Of a stretch of 64,000 bases of DNA, positions 25,872 to 35,012 are shown piece by piece (position 1 is the first letter of the stretch; each line of letters opens with the position of its first letter). Location: contig CAMBCF010000002.1 in assembly GCA_945864585.1 (NCBI GenBank), forward strand, positions 31,570 through 95,569. The letters are read 5' to 3'. A program made the position numbers and the translations under genes. Source of the stretch: Bordetella parapertussis. Its GTDB lineage: Bacteria; Pseudomonadota; Gammaproteobacteria; Burkholderiales; SG8-41. The notes under the pieces were generated by a model. It worked only from the letters and a program-made list of their open reading frames with translations. It ran no database searches and was not told where the DNA came from.

Positions 25872-26912
25872 CTAAGCCAGAGGCAGGTAGACGCGCCGCC
25901 CTTCGCGGCTCGAGATGTGCACCGCTTCCGTGAAGTCCATGTAGTTCACCGCGTCGAGGAACGACGTCCGCCGGATCGGCTCGTGCCCACGGATCGCGCT
26001 GATGAATTCCTCTTCCACCCGCCAGCGGTAAGTCTTGTCCGCCGCAATGGGGATCGCGGTCATCGCCTTGTCGCCGCGGCGCGCACCCGAGAGCACTGCG
26101 CCTTGCCCCTCGAAACGCAGCGTCCCTTCGCTGCCGTAGAGCCATACCTCCGGTCCCGGCATAAACCCGGCGACCGAGCTCCAGTGCATGCGCGCGATTG
26201 CGCCGTTCGCAAGATCGGCCAGCACCTCCACGTGGTCGGGCACTTCAACCGCGCGACGCTCCCCGTATTCCGCGTCCATGCGGTACGGAACCGCAGTGCG
26301 GGTCCGCGCCATCAACGCTTTTGCCGGCCCCACCCAGCGCGACAGGCACTCATACCAGATGCCCATCGACATGATGTTCATGCCCGAGTAGCTGCGGGTC
26401 ATGCGCCAGTGCATCGGCGCATCGCGGTTCAGCAACCCGGTCGAGAAGTGGAAGTCGAGCGACTGCAGTTCGCCGATGTAGCCATCAGCCAGCAACTGCA
26501 TCACCATCGGGTCGGCAGCGAAGGTGGCCGGACCCGGCACCACCTGCGTCACGAGGTCGGGCCGTAGCCGCGAGGCGGCGAGCATCTGCCGCGCTTCGGT
26601 CGCATTCATCGCGAGGCGCGCCTCGGTGAGCACGTGCTTCCCGGCCGCGAGAGCCGCCAGTGTCACCGGGCAGTGCAGGTAGGGCCAGGTGCCGATGACC
26701 ACCGCGTCGATACCCGGATCGTTTACCAGCTGTTGCCAGTTGTCGTGCACGCGCGCAATACTGAATTCCTGCGCCACGCGTTCCGACGAGGCCCGCGAGC
26801 GATTCACCACCGAGGCGATTTCGACGCCCTCGATCTTCTTCAGATTAGGGATATGGAACTTGCGCGTATTTGCGCCGGCGCCAACGACGCCGACGCGGAT
26901 GGTATCAGGCAT
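25872..26912 (-). CDS. Gfo/Idh/MocA-family oxidoreductase
   Basis: The preferred start is ATG 26912 (MPDTIRVGVVGAGANTRKF), about ten bases after GGAG, giving 346 residues; an ATG at 26927 is also in frame. The N-terminal Rossmann motif VGVVGAGANTRKFHIPNL, the AGKHVLTEARLAMN segment (usually EKP) and a C-terminal alpha/beta sheet domain are characteristic. EKP is replaced by TEA, so the catalytic lysine is missing, and sugar dehydrogenase activity is doubtful. It may reduce or eliminate another substrate. Neighbours point to organic-acid metabolism. Confidence 0.85.
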   Translation of the reverse strand: MPDTIRVGVVGAGANTRKFHIPNLKKIEGVEIASVVNRSRASSERVAQEFSIARVHDNWQQLVNDPGIDAVVIGTWPYLHCPVTLAALAAGKHVLTEARLAMNATEARQMLAASRLRPDLVTQVVPGPATFAADPMVMQLLADGYIGELQSLDFHFSTGLLNRDAPMHWRMTRSYSGMNIMSMGIWYECLSRWVGPAKALMARTRTAVPYRMDAEYGERRAVEVPDHVEVLADLANGAIARMHWSSVAGFMPGPEVWLYGSEGTLRFEGQGAVLSGARRGDKAMTAIPIAADKTYRWRVEEEFISAIRGHEPIRRTSFLDAVNYMDFTEAVHISSREGRRVYLPLA

Positions 26913-26964
26913 GAGTGCTTTCTCCATGACAGGTCAAATGTTTCGCGGGACGAACTATAACGCG

Positions 26965-27360
26965 CTAACGCTTCATTGCCTCGATCTTCTTTTGTAACCG
27001 CTCGCCGGCTTTATCGATGTCGATCACGAAACGCTCGTGCTCGCATTCGCCGACCAACTCCACCTCGTCGAATATCTGCACCTTAAATTTGAGGCGCCGG
27101 CGGTCAACCTCGACCAACTCGATTTCAGCGCGCACCTTCATGCCTTCGGGCGTCGGTGCAAGATGCCGGATGTTGACCACCGTGCCAACCGTGTGCTGGC
27201 CCGCGTTGAGTTTGGGCGCGACGAAGTTGTGGCACGACATTTCGCAAAACTGCACCATCGCAGGTGTCATAAACACCCACGGTCCGCCGCGCGAGGTGCA
27301 ATGTTCGCGCGCGACCGTGAGTTCTGCCGTGCCTTTGAGGCCGGGTTTGAGCGTATCCAT
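26965..27360 (-). CDS. FlK-like hot-dog thioesterase
   Basis: ATG 27360 gives 131 residues. The single hot-dog domain carries Thr32, Glu40 (TPAMVQFCE) and His66 (NIRHLAPTP) with exactly the spacing of the Thr/Glu/His triad of fluoroacetyl-CoA thioesterase FlK (8 and 26 residues). It should hydrolyse a short acyl-CoA in the cytoplasm. It lies 52 bases upstream of the Gfo/Idh/MocA gene and 195 bases downstream of MmgE/PrpD (2), with all three on the minus strand. Confidence 0.83.
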   Translation of the reverse strand: MDTLKPGLKGTAELTVAREHCTSRGGPWVFMTPAMVQFCEMSCHNFVAPKLNAGQHTVGTVVNIRHLAPTPEGMKVRAEIELVEVDRRRLKFKVQIFDEVELVGECEHERFVIDIDKAGERLQKKIEAMKR

Positions 27361-27555
27361 CAAGTCTCTCTCATAGAATTATTACCTTCGTTAACCGCCA
27401 GGATCGGCATCAGGAAATCGAGACCGGAAAAACAGGCCGTGCCGCAGCAAGATCTCGTCACGCTGCTACCGGGCAGCGCGCAGCAAGTTTACCTCAAGCA
27501 GCAGACATTGGTCATGTGACCCCAAGCGAATAGTCGCTGACCGCCCAACAGCCAT

Positions 27556-28908
27556 TCACGGCGTCATTGCAGGATCAGGCGCGGCGGCTTGCACGAACCT
27601 GGCCGCATCGTCTAGATTGTCCAGTGACCAGGCGGTTTCGATCACCTGCCGCGCATCACATCCAGCACGCGAGAACGCTGCGAGCTGGTGAAATTTGTTT
27701 TCAAGCGCCGCATCGCTCATCGGCTTTTCGAGCGAGCCGGTGGCGTGAGGCACGTGAAGCGCGAGGCGGCGACCGTCCTTGAGCGTGATTTCAATATGGG
27801 CCTCGGCCTTGTCGCAGGCAGCGTCGGCTTGTGTCGAAACGCGGCTGCGCAGCGCGACGATGGCAGGTTCACGCACGCAGGCATCGGTAAACTGCGCAAT
27901 GCCTGCCGCGCCGTGCACCAGTGCCGCCGCTACCGCATGCGCCACCGACAGTTTGCCTTCGAGTCCGCTGGCCGGCGTCTCGCGGCCGGTGATTTCGAGC
28001 GCCAGCGGATTCATGCGCACCGCTACGCTGGCCACCGCGTCCGCGGCAAAGCCTGCCTCGGCGCGCAGTTGCAGGCAGGCGTCGATGGCGGCGTGCAGAA
28101 CAATCCCGCAGGGATAGGGCTTGTAGGCATTGGCCGCAAGTTCCCAGGTTTCACCGAGGCCGCGCGTGAGTTCATCCAGATCGGGTTGATTTCCGAGTAC
28201 CTGCGCGAAACCCCTGGGCGCTTCGAGACCCCGCTCGGAGCTGGTGAAGTTGCGTTCCGCCAGCAGCGCCGCGAGCAGACCACCGCGCGCCGCGTGGCCG
28301 AGGTTGTAGCTTTTGCCCATGCCGCCCATCATCTCGCGCAAGCCGCTGGCCTGGGTGGCGGCGAGCCCAAGCGCCCACGCGGTCTGCTGCGTGTTGAGAC
28401 CAAGCAGCCGGGCCGCCCCCGCAGCCGCGCCGAACACGCCGCAGGTCGACGAGATATGCCAGCCGTGCGCGTAATGCCACGGCGACACCGCGTTGCCAAC
28501 GCGGCAGCCAACTTCGATGCCGAGCACGAATGCCTGCAGGAACTGCGCGCCGGTGACCGGGCGATGCTCGGCGAGCGCGCACAGCGCAGCAGCCACCGGC
28601 ACCGTCGGATGCATCACCGCGCGCAGATGCGTATCGTCGTAGTCGAGGATGTTCGAAGCGATGCCGTTGATCAGCGCTGCGTGCAGCGGGTCGAGTTTTT
28701 CGCGGCGGCCGATCAGCGACGCCGTGCGCGGCCCGGAGAATTCGTTGAGCGCGGCGAGCGTGCGTTCCACCGTCTCGTCACGGCAACCGCCAAGTGCGCA
28801 ACCCATCCAGTTGAGCAACGCGCGCTTCGCCTCGTGACGCATCACCTGCGGGATGTCTTCCCAGCGGGACTCGGCGACGAAGCGCGCGAGAGTTTGTGTT
28901 TCGTGCAT
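27556..28908 (-). CDS. MmgE/PrpD family protein (2)
   Basis: The 450-residue protein opens MHETQTLARFVAESRWEDIP and has the family hallmarks NGIASNILDYDDTHLRAVMHPTVPVA (the DD-H substrate loop), SSTCGVFGAAAGAARLLGL and KSYNLGHAARGGLLAALLA, followed by the lid with KPYPCGIVLHAAID. The DYDDTH motif is the one found in active cis-aconitate decarboxylase/PrpD-like members. It is the likely first gene of the run to the thioesterase and oxidoreductase. Confidence 0.87.
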   Translation of the reverse strand: MHETQTLARFVAESRWEDIPQVMRHEAKRALLNWMGCALGGCRDETVERTLAALNEFSGPRTASLIGRREKLDPLHAALINGIASNILDYDDTHLRAVMHPTVPVAAALCALAEHRPVTGAQFLQAFVLGIEVGCRVGNAVSPWHYAHGWHISSTCGVFGAAAGAARLLGLNTQQTAWALGLAATQASGLREMMGGMGKSYNLGHAARGGLLAALLAERNFTSSERGLEAPRGFAQVLGNQPDLDELTRGLGETWELAANAYKPYPCGIVLHAAIDACLQLRAEAGFAADAVASVAVRMNPLALEITGRETPASGLEGKLSVAHAVAAALVHGAAGIAQFTDACVREPAIVALRSRVSTQADAACDKAEAHIEITLKDGRRLALHVPHATGSLEKPMSDAALENKFHQLAAFSRAGCDARQVIETAWSLDNLDDAARFVQAAAPDPAMTP

Positions 28909-28962
28909 GGCGTTGCTCGTGAAGAAAATACGTAACTATATGTTTTTATTGATATTTTATAT

Positions 28963-29000
28963 CTATTCAGCCTGAACCGAAAATTCCACACCTTTCCTTA
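28963..29000. repeat. Degenerate left end of a family A element
   Basis: CTATTCAGCCTGAACCGAAAA matches the terminal inverted repeat of the full copies, and the AT-rich CGTAACTATATGTTTTTATT just upstream also precedes copy 3. The hairpin core and right end are missing. Confidence 0.55.
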
Positions 29001-29016
29001 CTGCCAGCGTGACGGG

Positions 29017-30002
29017 TCACTGCACGCGTATCCCGGCCTCCTTCGCGACGCCGGTCCATTTCCTCACCTCATCGTTGATGAACTTGCGTAATTCGGCGGG
29101 CGACACGATGCGAATCTCGGCTGCCTCGGTGGCGAGCAGTTTTTGCGTTTCGGGCTGCCTGAGAACGGCTGTGATCTCGCGGTGCAGCTTGTCGAGCACG
29201 GTGCCGGGCGTGCGGGCCGGCGCGGAGACGCCCCACCAGACAGCGACTTCGTAACCGGGGTAGCCGGCCTCGGCGACGGTCGGGATGTCCGGCAGAACCG
29301 CGAGGCGTTGCGCCGCACCGACCGCCAGCATCCTGATCCTGCCGGCGCGAACATTGGGCAGCACCTGCGTTACCGAGGTGAACATCACCGGCACGTGTCC
29401 CGACATTACGTCTATCATCGCCAGCCCACCGCCCTTGTAGGGGACGTGCGCGAGGTCGATGCCGGCGATCTTCTTGAACAGCTCCCCGCCAAAATAGTTG
29501 AATCCGCCAACGCCGGTCGAGGCGTAGTTGATTGCTCCAGGGTTTGCCCGCGCGCGATCCACCAGTTCGCGCAGCGAGCCGATGCCGGACGCGGGGAAAA
29601 CCACCAGCGAGTTCGGCGACGATCCGATCATGGAGATCGGGTCGAACGACTTTTCCACGTCGTAGGGCAGCGGCCGTGCCGCGGCGTTCATCACGTAAGA
29701 CGTGGAAATCATGAGCAGGGTGTAGCCGTCCGCAGGCGCGTTGGCAACCATTTCGGCGCCGATGATGCCGGTCGCGCCGCTGGGTTGTCGATCACCATCT
29801 GCGTGCCCAAGCGTTCAGTGAGCCTGGCGCCGAGGAAGCGCCCCACCATGTCTATGCTGCCTCCCGGCGGGAACGGGATGACCCAACGGATAGGCTTATT
29901 CGGAAATTCGCCGGCCCGCGACCGTTCGGCAGCATACACTGCCGGCAACGAGGCTGCGAGTAAGGCAAGTACAGCGACTATCGACCGGCTGAGCCGCTTC
30001 AT
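29017..30002 (-). pseudogene. Bug-type solute-binding protein (4), frameshifted
   Basis: The N-terminal frame (30002 to 29709) has a signal peptide (MKRLSRSIVAVLALLAASLP) and WVIPFPPGGSIDMVGR, then reads correctly to MVIDNP. There a base is missing in the minus-strand stretch AACCCAGCGGCG: the following family residues SGATGIIGAEMVANAPADGY are in the other frame, which continues to 29017 with HVPYKGGGLAMIDVM. Adding one base near 29790 restores an ordinary Bug protein of about 328 residues. It is a genuine frameshift or an assembly error. Confidence 0.88.
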
Positions 30003-30126
30003 ATGAACGCCTCCTGGTGATGACGCCTTACCCTGACGGCGACTTATTTTGAGGCAGCATAGGCCGCATGGTTGTTAAGGTCAAATACTGTAGTGCCAGT
30101 CCGTATCTGCTGCAGATTTGCAATGC

Positions 30127-31113
30127 TCACTCAGGCGTGTACCCGGAAACCCTCACCACCTCAGCCCATCGCGCGATCTCGCGCCGGATATGTTGCGCGA
30201 ACGCCTCGGGAGTCACGCCGCCGGGTTCCGATCCCTCGGCAAGTAAACGATCCTGCAATTCCCGGGTCCCGAGTATGCTTTTGATCTCGGCGTGCAGGAC
30301 GCGAACAATGGCCCGCGGCGTACCCGCCGGTACCACCAGCCCCTGCCAGGACGTCACGTCGAACTGCGCAAGCCCGACCTCCGTCATCGTCGGCACGGCA
30401 CTGGCTGTTGCAATCCGCCGCTTCGAAGTGACCGCATGCGCCCGCAGCTTGCCGCTGCCAAGATACGGGATCGCGCCGGGCGGCTGCTGCAGGCTCATCT
30501 GCACCTGTCCCGCGATGAGATCGGTGAGTGCGGGTCCGGCTCCCTTGTAGGGGATGTGCACGACCTTGAGGCCGGTCTGCGACAGAAACAGTTCCATCAT
30601 CAGATGCGAGGCGCCGCCAGTGCCCGAGGACGCGTAGTTGAGTTGTCCCGGCTTTGCCCTGACCAGCGTTATAAATTCGCCGTACGAGGCTGCCGCAACC
30701 GATGGGTGCGTTACCAGGAACATGGGCGAGATCGCCGTCAGGGTCACCGGCGCGAAATCCCTGAGCGGATCGTAGGGAAGCGTGCGAAAGGTGCTGACAT
30801 TGGTCGCCAGCGTACTGATGGTGCCGAAGAAAAGTGTATGACCGTCCGCGGCGGACCGGGCCGCCATGGCCGCGGCGATATTGCCGCCCCCGCCTGCGCG
30901 ATTGTCCACCACCACCTGTTGTCCAAGGCGTTCGGACAACTTCGCGCTGATGGTGCGGGCCATGATGTCAGTGGCGCCGCCGGGCGCGAATGGGACGAGC
31001 GCCCGAATGGGACGCAACGGATAGCCCTCGGCCGCCGCAAGCACAGTAGTCTCAATGGCAGCCAGCAGCGCGACCACCCCGCAGACGATTGCCCGGCTTG
31101 TTGCAGCCTTCAT
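30127..31113 (-). CDS. Bug-type solute-binding protein (5)
   Basis: This 328-residue protein has a signal sequence (MKAATSRAIVCGVVALLAAI) and the motifs VPFAPGGATDIMAR, VVVDNRAGGGGNIAAAM, DGHTLFFGT and HIPYKGAGPALTDLIAGQ. DGHTL replaces the usual DGYTL. It is second of three tandem minus-strand Bug genes, with 124 bases to the frameshifted copy and 96 bases to the next one, so each may have its own promoter. Confidence 0.9.
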   Translation of the reverse strand: MKAATSRAIVCGVVALLAAIETTVLAAAEGYPLRPIRALVPFAPGGATDIMARTISAKLSERLGQQVVVDNRAGGGGNIAAAMAARSAADGHTLFFGTISTLATNVSTFRTLPYDPLRDFAPVTLTAISPMFLVTHPSVAAASYGEFITLVRAKPGQLNYASSGTGGASHLMMELFLSQTGLKVVHIPYKGAGPALTDLIAGQVQMSLQQPPGAIPYLGSGKLRAHAVTSKRRIATASAVPTMTEVGLAQFDVTSWQGLVVPAGTPRAIVRVLHAEIKSILGTRELQDRLLAEGSEPGGVTPEAFAQHIRREIARWAEVVRVSGYTPE

Positions 31114-31209
31114 GAATTTGCCTCCATCCTTGAATTATCTTTGACCCAATAGTCAGGCGAATGACGATTCGCCGGGCGCAGGGATAGAGTGCCGTTTGGT
31201 GAAAAACTT

Positions 31210-32175
31210 TTATTCAACACGCAGTCCGGCACTGCGCACCACTTGCGCCCATTTCCTGATTTCAGATTTCACGAAGGCAGTGAATTGCGCCGGTGTGTTA
31301 CCCACGCCTTCCGCACCCATGCCCGACAAACGTTCCTTGATGTCCGCAGCCGCGAGCGCCTTTACCGTTTCGGTGTGCAGTCTCGACACTATCGCGTTCG
31401 GCGTCGCGGCAGGCAGGAATAATCCGTTCCAGCCGACGATTTCATATCCCTTCAATCCTGATTCGTCCAGCGTAGGCACTTCGGGCACCAGCGTGGAACG
31501 CTTGAGACCGCTGATCGCGAGTACGCGCAATTTACCGGACTTTACAAACGGCAGCGTGCTGGGAATATTTTCCAGCATCAGTTGCAACTGGCCACCGATC
31601 AGATCGGCGAGCGCCGGCCCGCCGCCCTTGTACGGCACGTGGGTCATTTGCAGTCCGGCCATCGATTTGAGCATTTCTCCAGCAAGGTGCGGCGTGGTGC
31701 CCGGGCCGCCGGAGCCGAAGTTGAATTTGCCGGGATTGGCTTTTGCGTGCGCGATAAAATCCTTGAGCGACTTCACCGGTAGCGACGGATGCACCACCAG
31801 TATCAGCGGCGCGGAAGCCACCAGACTCACCGGCGCGAGATCCTTCACGGTATCGTAGGGCAGTTTCTTGTGCAGACTCGGGTTCACCGCCAGCGTGAGG
31901 CTCATCATCAGCAGCGTGTAACCGTCGGGCGCCGCCTTCGCCGCGATATCGGTGCCGATGATGCCGCTGGCGCCGCCGCGATTGTCAATGATCACCTGCT
32001 GCCCGAGGCTTTCGGAAAACTTCTGCCCGATGATGCGTGCCATGATGTCGTTCGAGCCGCCCGGTGCGAACGGCACGATCAGCCGCAGCGGTTTATTCGG
32101 ATAGGCCTGGGCTGAGCCTGTCGAACTGACACACATTAATAGCGCGACTGCACACAAACGCAACACGGAAACCAT
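31210..32175 (-). CDS. Bug-type solute-binding protein (6)
   Basis: ATG 32175, six bases after an AGGA site, gives 321 residues with a signal peptide (MVSVLRLCAVALLMCVSSTG, cleavage after AQA). Bug motifs: VPFAPGGSNDIMAR, VIIDNRGGASGIIG, DGYTLL and HVPYKGGGPALADL. The open frame runs upstream to 32577, but that is the shadow of the divergent gene. It faces the Bug gene at 32272 across a short divergent promoter region. Confidence 0.9.
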   Translation of the reverse strand: MVSVLRLCAVALLMCVSSTGSAQAYPNKPLRLIVPFAPGGSNDIMARIIGQKFSESLGQQVIIDNRGGASGIIGTDIAAKAAPDGYTLLMMSLTLAVNPSLHKKLPYDTVKDLAPVSLVASAPLILVVHPSLPVKSLKDFIAHAKANPGKFNFGSGGPGTTPHLAGEMLKSMAGLQMTHVPYKGGGPALADLIGGQLQLMLENIPSTLPFVKSGKLRVLAISGLKRSTLVPEVPTLDESGLKGYEIVGWNGLFLPAATPNAIVSRLHTETVKALAAADIKERLSGMGAEGVGNTPAQFTAFVKSEIRKWAQVVRSAGLRVE

Positions 32176-32271
32176 GGCTATCCTCGCGAGATGGAATACT
32201 CTATAGTCGAATTTTACAGCTAACCACGATGTTATAAAGGCACACTTGATCTCATGCAAAAAGGCGCACAC
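32176..32271. promoter_or_regulatory. Divergent promoter region between two Bug genes
   Basis: This 96-base gap separates oppositely transcribed Bug genes. It holds TATAAA (about 32234) followed by the plus-strand gene and, on the minus strand, TATAGA about 25 bases before the other start. No inverted operator was identified, and the -35 boxes are not convincing. Confidence 0.3.
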
Positions 32272-33258
32272 ATGATTTCGCATATCACTTTCAAAATTCT
32301 TGCACTGACTGCAGCATTGGCCGGCATCCCCATGGCGCACGCCGCATCTGTGGAAGTGGACAAGTACCCCACCAAGCCGGTGCGCTTCATCGCGCCCTTT
32401 GTCCCCGGCGGCGGCACTGACATCACCTCTCGCGCCATTGCCGCGAAACTGACGGAACGCTGGGGACAACAGGTCATCGTCGACAATCGTGCCGGTGCCG
32501 CCGGTGCGATTGGTGTCGAGCTTACCGCCACTGCAGCACCCGACGGCTACACCATCTGCCTGATCTCGGCTTCGCATTCGGTTAATTCGGCGACCAACCC
32601 GAAACTGCCGTATGATCTCACCCGGGACCTGCAGGCAATTTCTCAGGCCACATCGTTATTCTACGTCATGTACCTGCACCCTTCCGTGCCGGCAAAGTCA
32701 GTAGGCGAACTCATAACTTATGCCAAGGCCAATCCGAACAAACTTAATTTTGGTTCATCCGGCACCGGTGGCCTGCAACATTTCGCGGGAGAAATGTTTA
32801 ATTTTCTCGGAGGTGTAAAGATCGTGCACATACCGTACAAGGGTGGCGCCGCGGCGACCACCGATGCCCTCGCCGGCAACATTCAGGTCGGCTTTGGAAC
32901 CCTGCTCAGCTCGCGCGCTCACTTCAAGTCGGGGCGCTTGCGGCCGCTTGCCATCAGCGCAAAACAACGCTCGCCCACAGCGCCCGAGTATCCCACCATC
33001 GCCGAAGCCGGGCTGCCCGGCTATGAAGTCGACCAGTGGTACGGCATCATTACCTCAGCGAAAGTGCCGCGAGCTCTGGTCGATAAACTTGCGGTGGCTG
33101 TCGCGGAAGCGGTGAAATCACCGGAAACCGCGCAGCGCTTGAGCGGCGAAGGATCCCTACCCGTCGGCAGCACGCCGGATCAATTCAGCGCGCATATCAG
33201 GAGCGAAATCGCCAAGTGGCGCAAGCTCGCAAAGGATGCCGGGCTGGTGCTGCATTGA
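32272..33258 (+). CDS. Bug-type solute-binding protein (7)
   Basis: The preferred start is ATG 32272 (MISHITFKILALTAALAGIP), which gives a clean signal peptide and follows AAGG; ATG 32254 is in frame six codons earlier. The 328-residue product has IAPFVPGGGTDITSR, VIVDNRAGAAGAIG, DGYTICL and HIPYKGGAAATTDA. It is followed after about 150 bases by MmgE/PrpD (3) on the same strand, one of several Bug-MmgE/PrpD pairings here. Confidence 0.9.
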   Translation: MISHITFKILALTAALAGIPMAHAASVEVDKYPTKPVRFIAPFVPGGGTDITSRAIAAKLTERWGQQVIVDNRAGAAGAIGVELTATAAPDGYTICLISASHSVNSATNPKLPYDLTRDLQAISQATSLFYVMYLHPSVPAKSVGELITYAKANPNKLNFGSSGTGGLQHFAGEMFNFLGGVKIVHIPYKGGAAATTDALAGNIQVGFGTLLSSRAHFKSGRLRPLAISAKQRSPTAPEYPTIAEAGLPGYEVDQWYGIITSAKVPRALVDKLAVAVAEAVKSPETAQRLSGEGSLPVGSTPDQFSAHIRSEIAKWRKLAKDAGLVLH

Positions 33259-33298
33259 GGCTGCATTGAGGCTCAAAAGGGGGCAGCTCCAGGTCTCT

Positions 33299-33380
33299 CG
33301 TGGGCAAAACGCTCTTTGTTTTGCCCACGCCGTCGAACGTGGGCCAAGCTGCGGCGCGTGGGCACAAAGAGCGTGCCCAC
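33299..33380. repeat. Family E repeat, copy 1 (GTGGGCA...TGCCCAC)
   Basis: CGTGGGCAAAACGCTC...TTTGCCCACG and GTGGGCACAAAGAGCGTGCCCAC are two hairpins in tandem. A related pair lies at 51418-51488. It is in the gap upstream of MmgE/PrpD (3). Confidence 0.8.
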
Positions 33381-33413
33381 CCTTGCCATGCAATGCAACA
33401 GGAGGAACCCGTA

Positions 33414-34784
33414 GTGTCTGAGCGTAGCGCACCGCCTTATCTCACCACTCTCGCGCATTTCGCCGCCGACACGCGGCTCAACGACATCCGTGTGAGCGCG
33501 CGCGAGCGAGCGCGCTGGGTGATTGCGGATTCGATCCCGGTCATTGCCGCGGGCATGCAACAGCCGGAAATGCAGGCGTTCGTCACGCGCCAGTTGGCAG
33601 GGGCAGCGCCGGGCGCCGCGTGGGTGATCGGCGCCGGCAAGCGCGCCGGCGCGCTCGATGCGGCGCTGTTGAACGGCACCGCCGGCACCTGGCTGGAACT
33701 CGACGAGGGCAACCTGTTCGCGAAAGGGCATCCGGGGATACAGGTGGTGCCGGCGGCGGTCGCGCTGGCGCAGGAGTGTGGTTACAGCGGCGCGGAAGTG
33801 CTGCGGGCGGTCGCTCTCGGCTACGAGGTGTCGGCACGCATCAGCCGCGCGGCGCAGATGCGGCTGGTAGTGCACCCACACGGCACTTACGGCGTCATCG
33901 GCGCGGCCGTTGCGGCCGGTGTGCTGAAGCGCTTCAACGCCGCACAAATGCTGGAGCTCATCAATTGCGCCTCGACCATGGGCATGGCGAGCAGCCGCCT
34001 GACGCTACTCGACGGCGCGACTGTGCGCAACATCTTCACCGGACATTCGGGCTACATGGGACTCACCGCGGCACGGCTGGTCGAGTGCGGGTTCACCGGT
34101 GAAATCGACGGCGTGGGCAATGTCTACGGCAAGGGCGTGTACTCAGATAAATTCGATCCGCAGCAAGTGGTCGCAGGGCTTGGTTCCGAATGGCTGATCG
34201 CACAAAGCTACTTCAAGCTGCACCCGATAGGACGTTATGCGCACTCTGCCATCGACGCGCTTGAAGACCTGCTCGCGAAAGTGCCCGGCGGCACACTCGC
34301 CGCCGATGGGGTGGAGCGCATAGAAGTCAGAGCCTACATGCTGGCGGCGAGCCTTGCCGGCAAAAACATCGTTTCGAGTTTTGGCGCGCGGTTTTCGGTA
34401 CCGTTTGCACTGGCAAGCATTCTGTATCACGGCCGCTCGGGATTAAACAGTTTTGATGACGCAGCCGTGGCTAATCCGCAGGTGCAGGCGCTGGTGCAGC
34501 GCGTCGACCTGCGCGAGGAGCCGTCGTTTACCGCGCGTTATCCGCAGGAGCAGCCGGTCACCGTGCGCATCGTGATGAAAAATGGCGCGGTGTATGACGG
34601 GCGCTGCACAGTCACCAAGGGTGAACCGGCGAATCCACACACAGACGCGGACCTGACCGGAAAATTTTTCGAACTGGGCGAGCCAGTATGGGGAAAGCCT
34701 GCAACGCAACAACTCTTTGACCGGCTCATGCGAGTGGAAGACGTAGACGATTTTCGGGCCTTTGCAGGCGAGATGGTGTTGTGA
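33414..34784 (+). CDS. MmgE/PrpD family protein (3)
   Basis: A strong AGGAGG eight bases upstream selects the GTG at 33414 (VSERSAPPYLTTLAHFAADT), giving 456 residues; the open frame to 33300 covers a repeat. The family substrate loop appears as LNGTAGTWLELDEGNLFAKGHPGIQ (the LDEGN variant), followed by HPHGTYGVIGAAVAAG and FTGHSGYMGLTAARLV. The C-terminal lid includes YFKLHPIGRYAHSAID. It probably acts on an acid bound by the preceding Bug protein. Confidence 0.86.
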   Translation: MSERSAPPYLTTLAHFAADTRLNDIRVSARERARWVIADSIPVIAAGMQQPEMQAFVTRQLAGAAPGAAWVIGAGKRAGALDAALLNGTAGTWLELDEGNLFAKGHPGIQVVPAAVALAQECGYSGAEVLRAVALGYEVSARISRAAQMRLVVHPHGTYGVIGAAVAAGVLKRFNAAQMLELINCASTMGMASSRLTLLDGATVRNIFTGHSGYMGLTAARLVECGFTGEIDGVGNVYGKGVYSDKFDPQQVVAGLGSEWLIAQSYFKLHPIGRYAHSAIDALEDLLAKVPGGTLAADGVERIEVRAYMLAASLAGKNIVSSFGARFSVPFALASILYHGRSGLNSFDDAAVANPQVQALVQRVDLREEPSFTARYPQEQPVTVRIVMKNGAVYDGRCTVTKGEPANPHTDADLTGKFFELGEPVWGKPATQQLFDRLMRVEDVDDFRAFAGEMVL

Positions 34785-34830
34785 AGGGGCGATTCAAACT
34801 GATTTGAAAACATAGCAATTTATACAAAGT

Positions 34831-34970
34831 AGCTCCTTCCCCTTCAGGGGGAAGGCGGGGATGGGGGTGGGGTGACGACAGGTAGATTACCCTGCCGCTG
34901 AGTAACCCCACCCCCATCCTAACCTTCTGCTACGCTACAAGCGTGCCTTTGCCCCTGAAGGGGAAGGAAC
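34831..34970. repeat. Family B repeat, copy 3
   Basis: CTCCTTCCCCTTCAGGGGGA, GGGGATGGGGGTGGGGT and their partners CCCCACCCCCATCC and CCCCTGAAGGGGAAGGA form a long imperfect palindrome of about 140 bases between MmgE/PrpD (3) and the Bug gene at 35013. Confidence 0.85.
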
Positions 34971-35012
34971 TTACCGCGCTCATATTGTGAGATTCAATCA
35001 AGGGTGAACACC

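Noticed and set aside
27364-27555. Possible coding remnant (plus strand, ending about 27519, LVTLLPGSAQQVYLKQ)
   Set aside because: Short, no start or family match could be defended, so not annotated.
27688-28935. Plus-strand ORF of 415 codons opposite MmgE/PrpD (2)
   Set aside because: Antisense shadow of a clearly recognisable gene, low-complexity Arg/Gly/His content.
31210-32577. 455-residue version of the Bug gene at 31210
   Set aside because: The first 134 codons overlap the divergent Bug gene; ATG 32175 gives a normal signal peptide.
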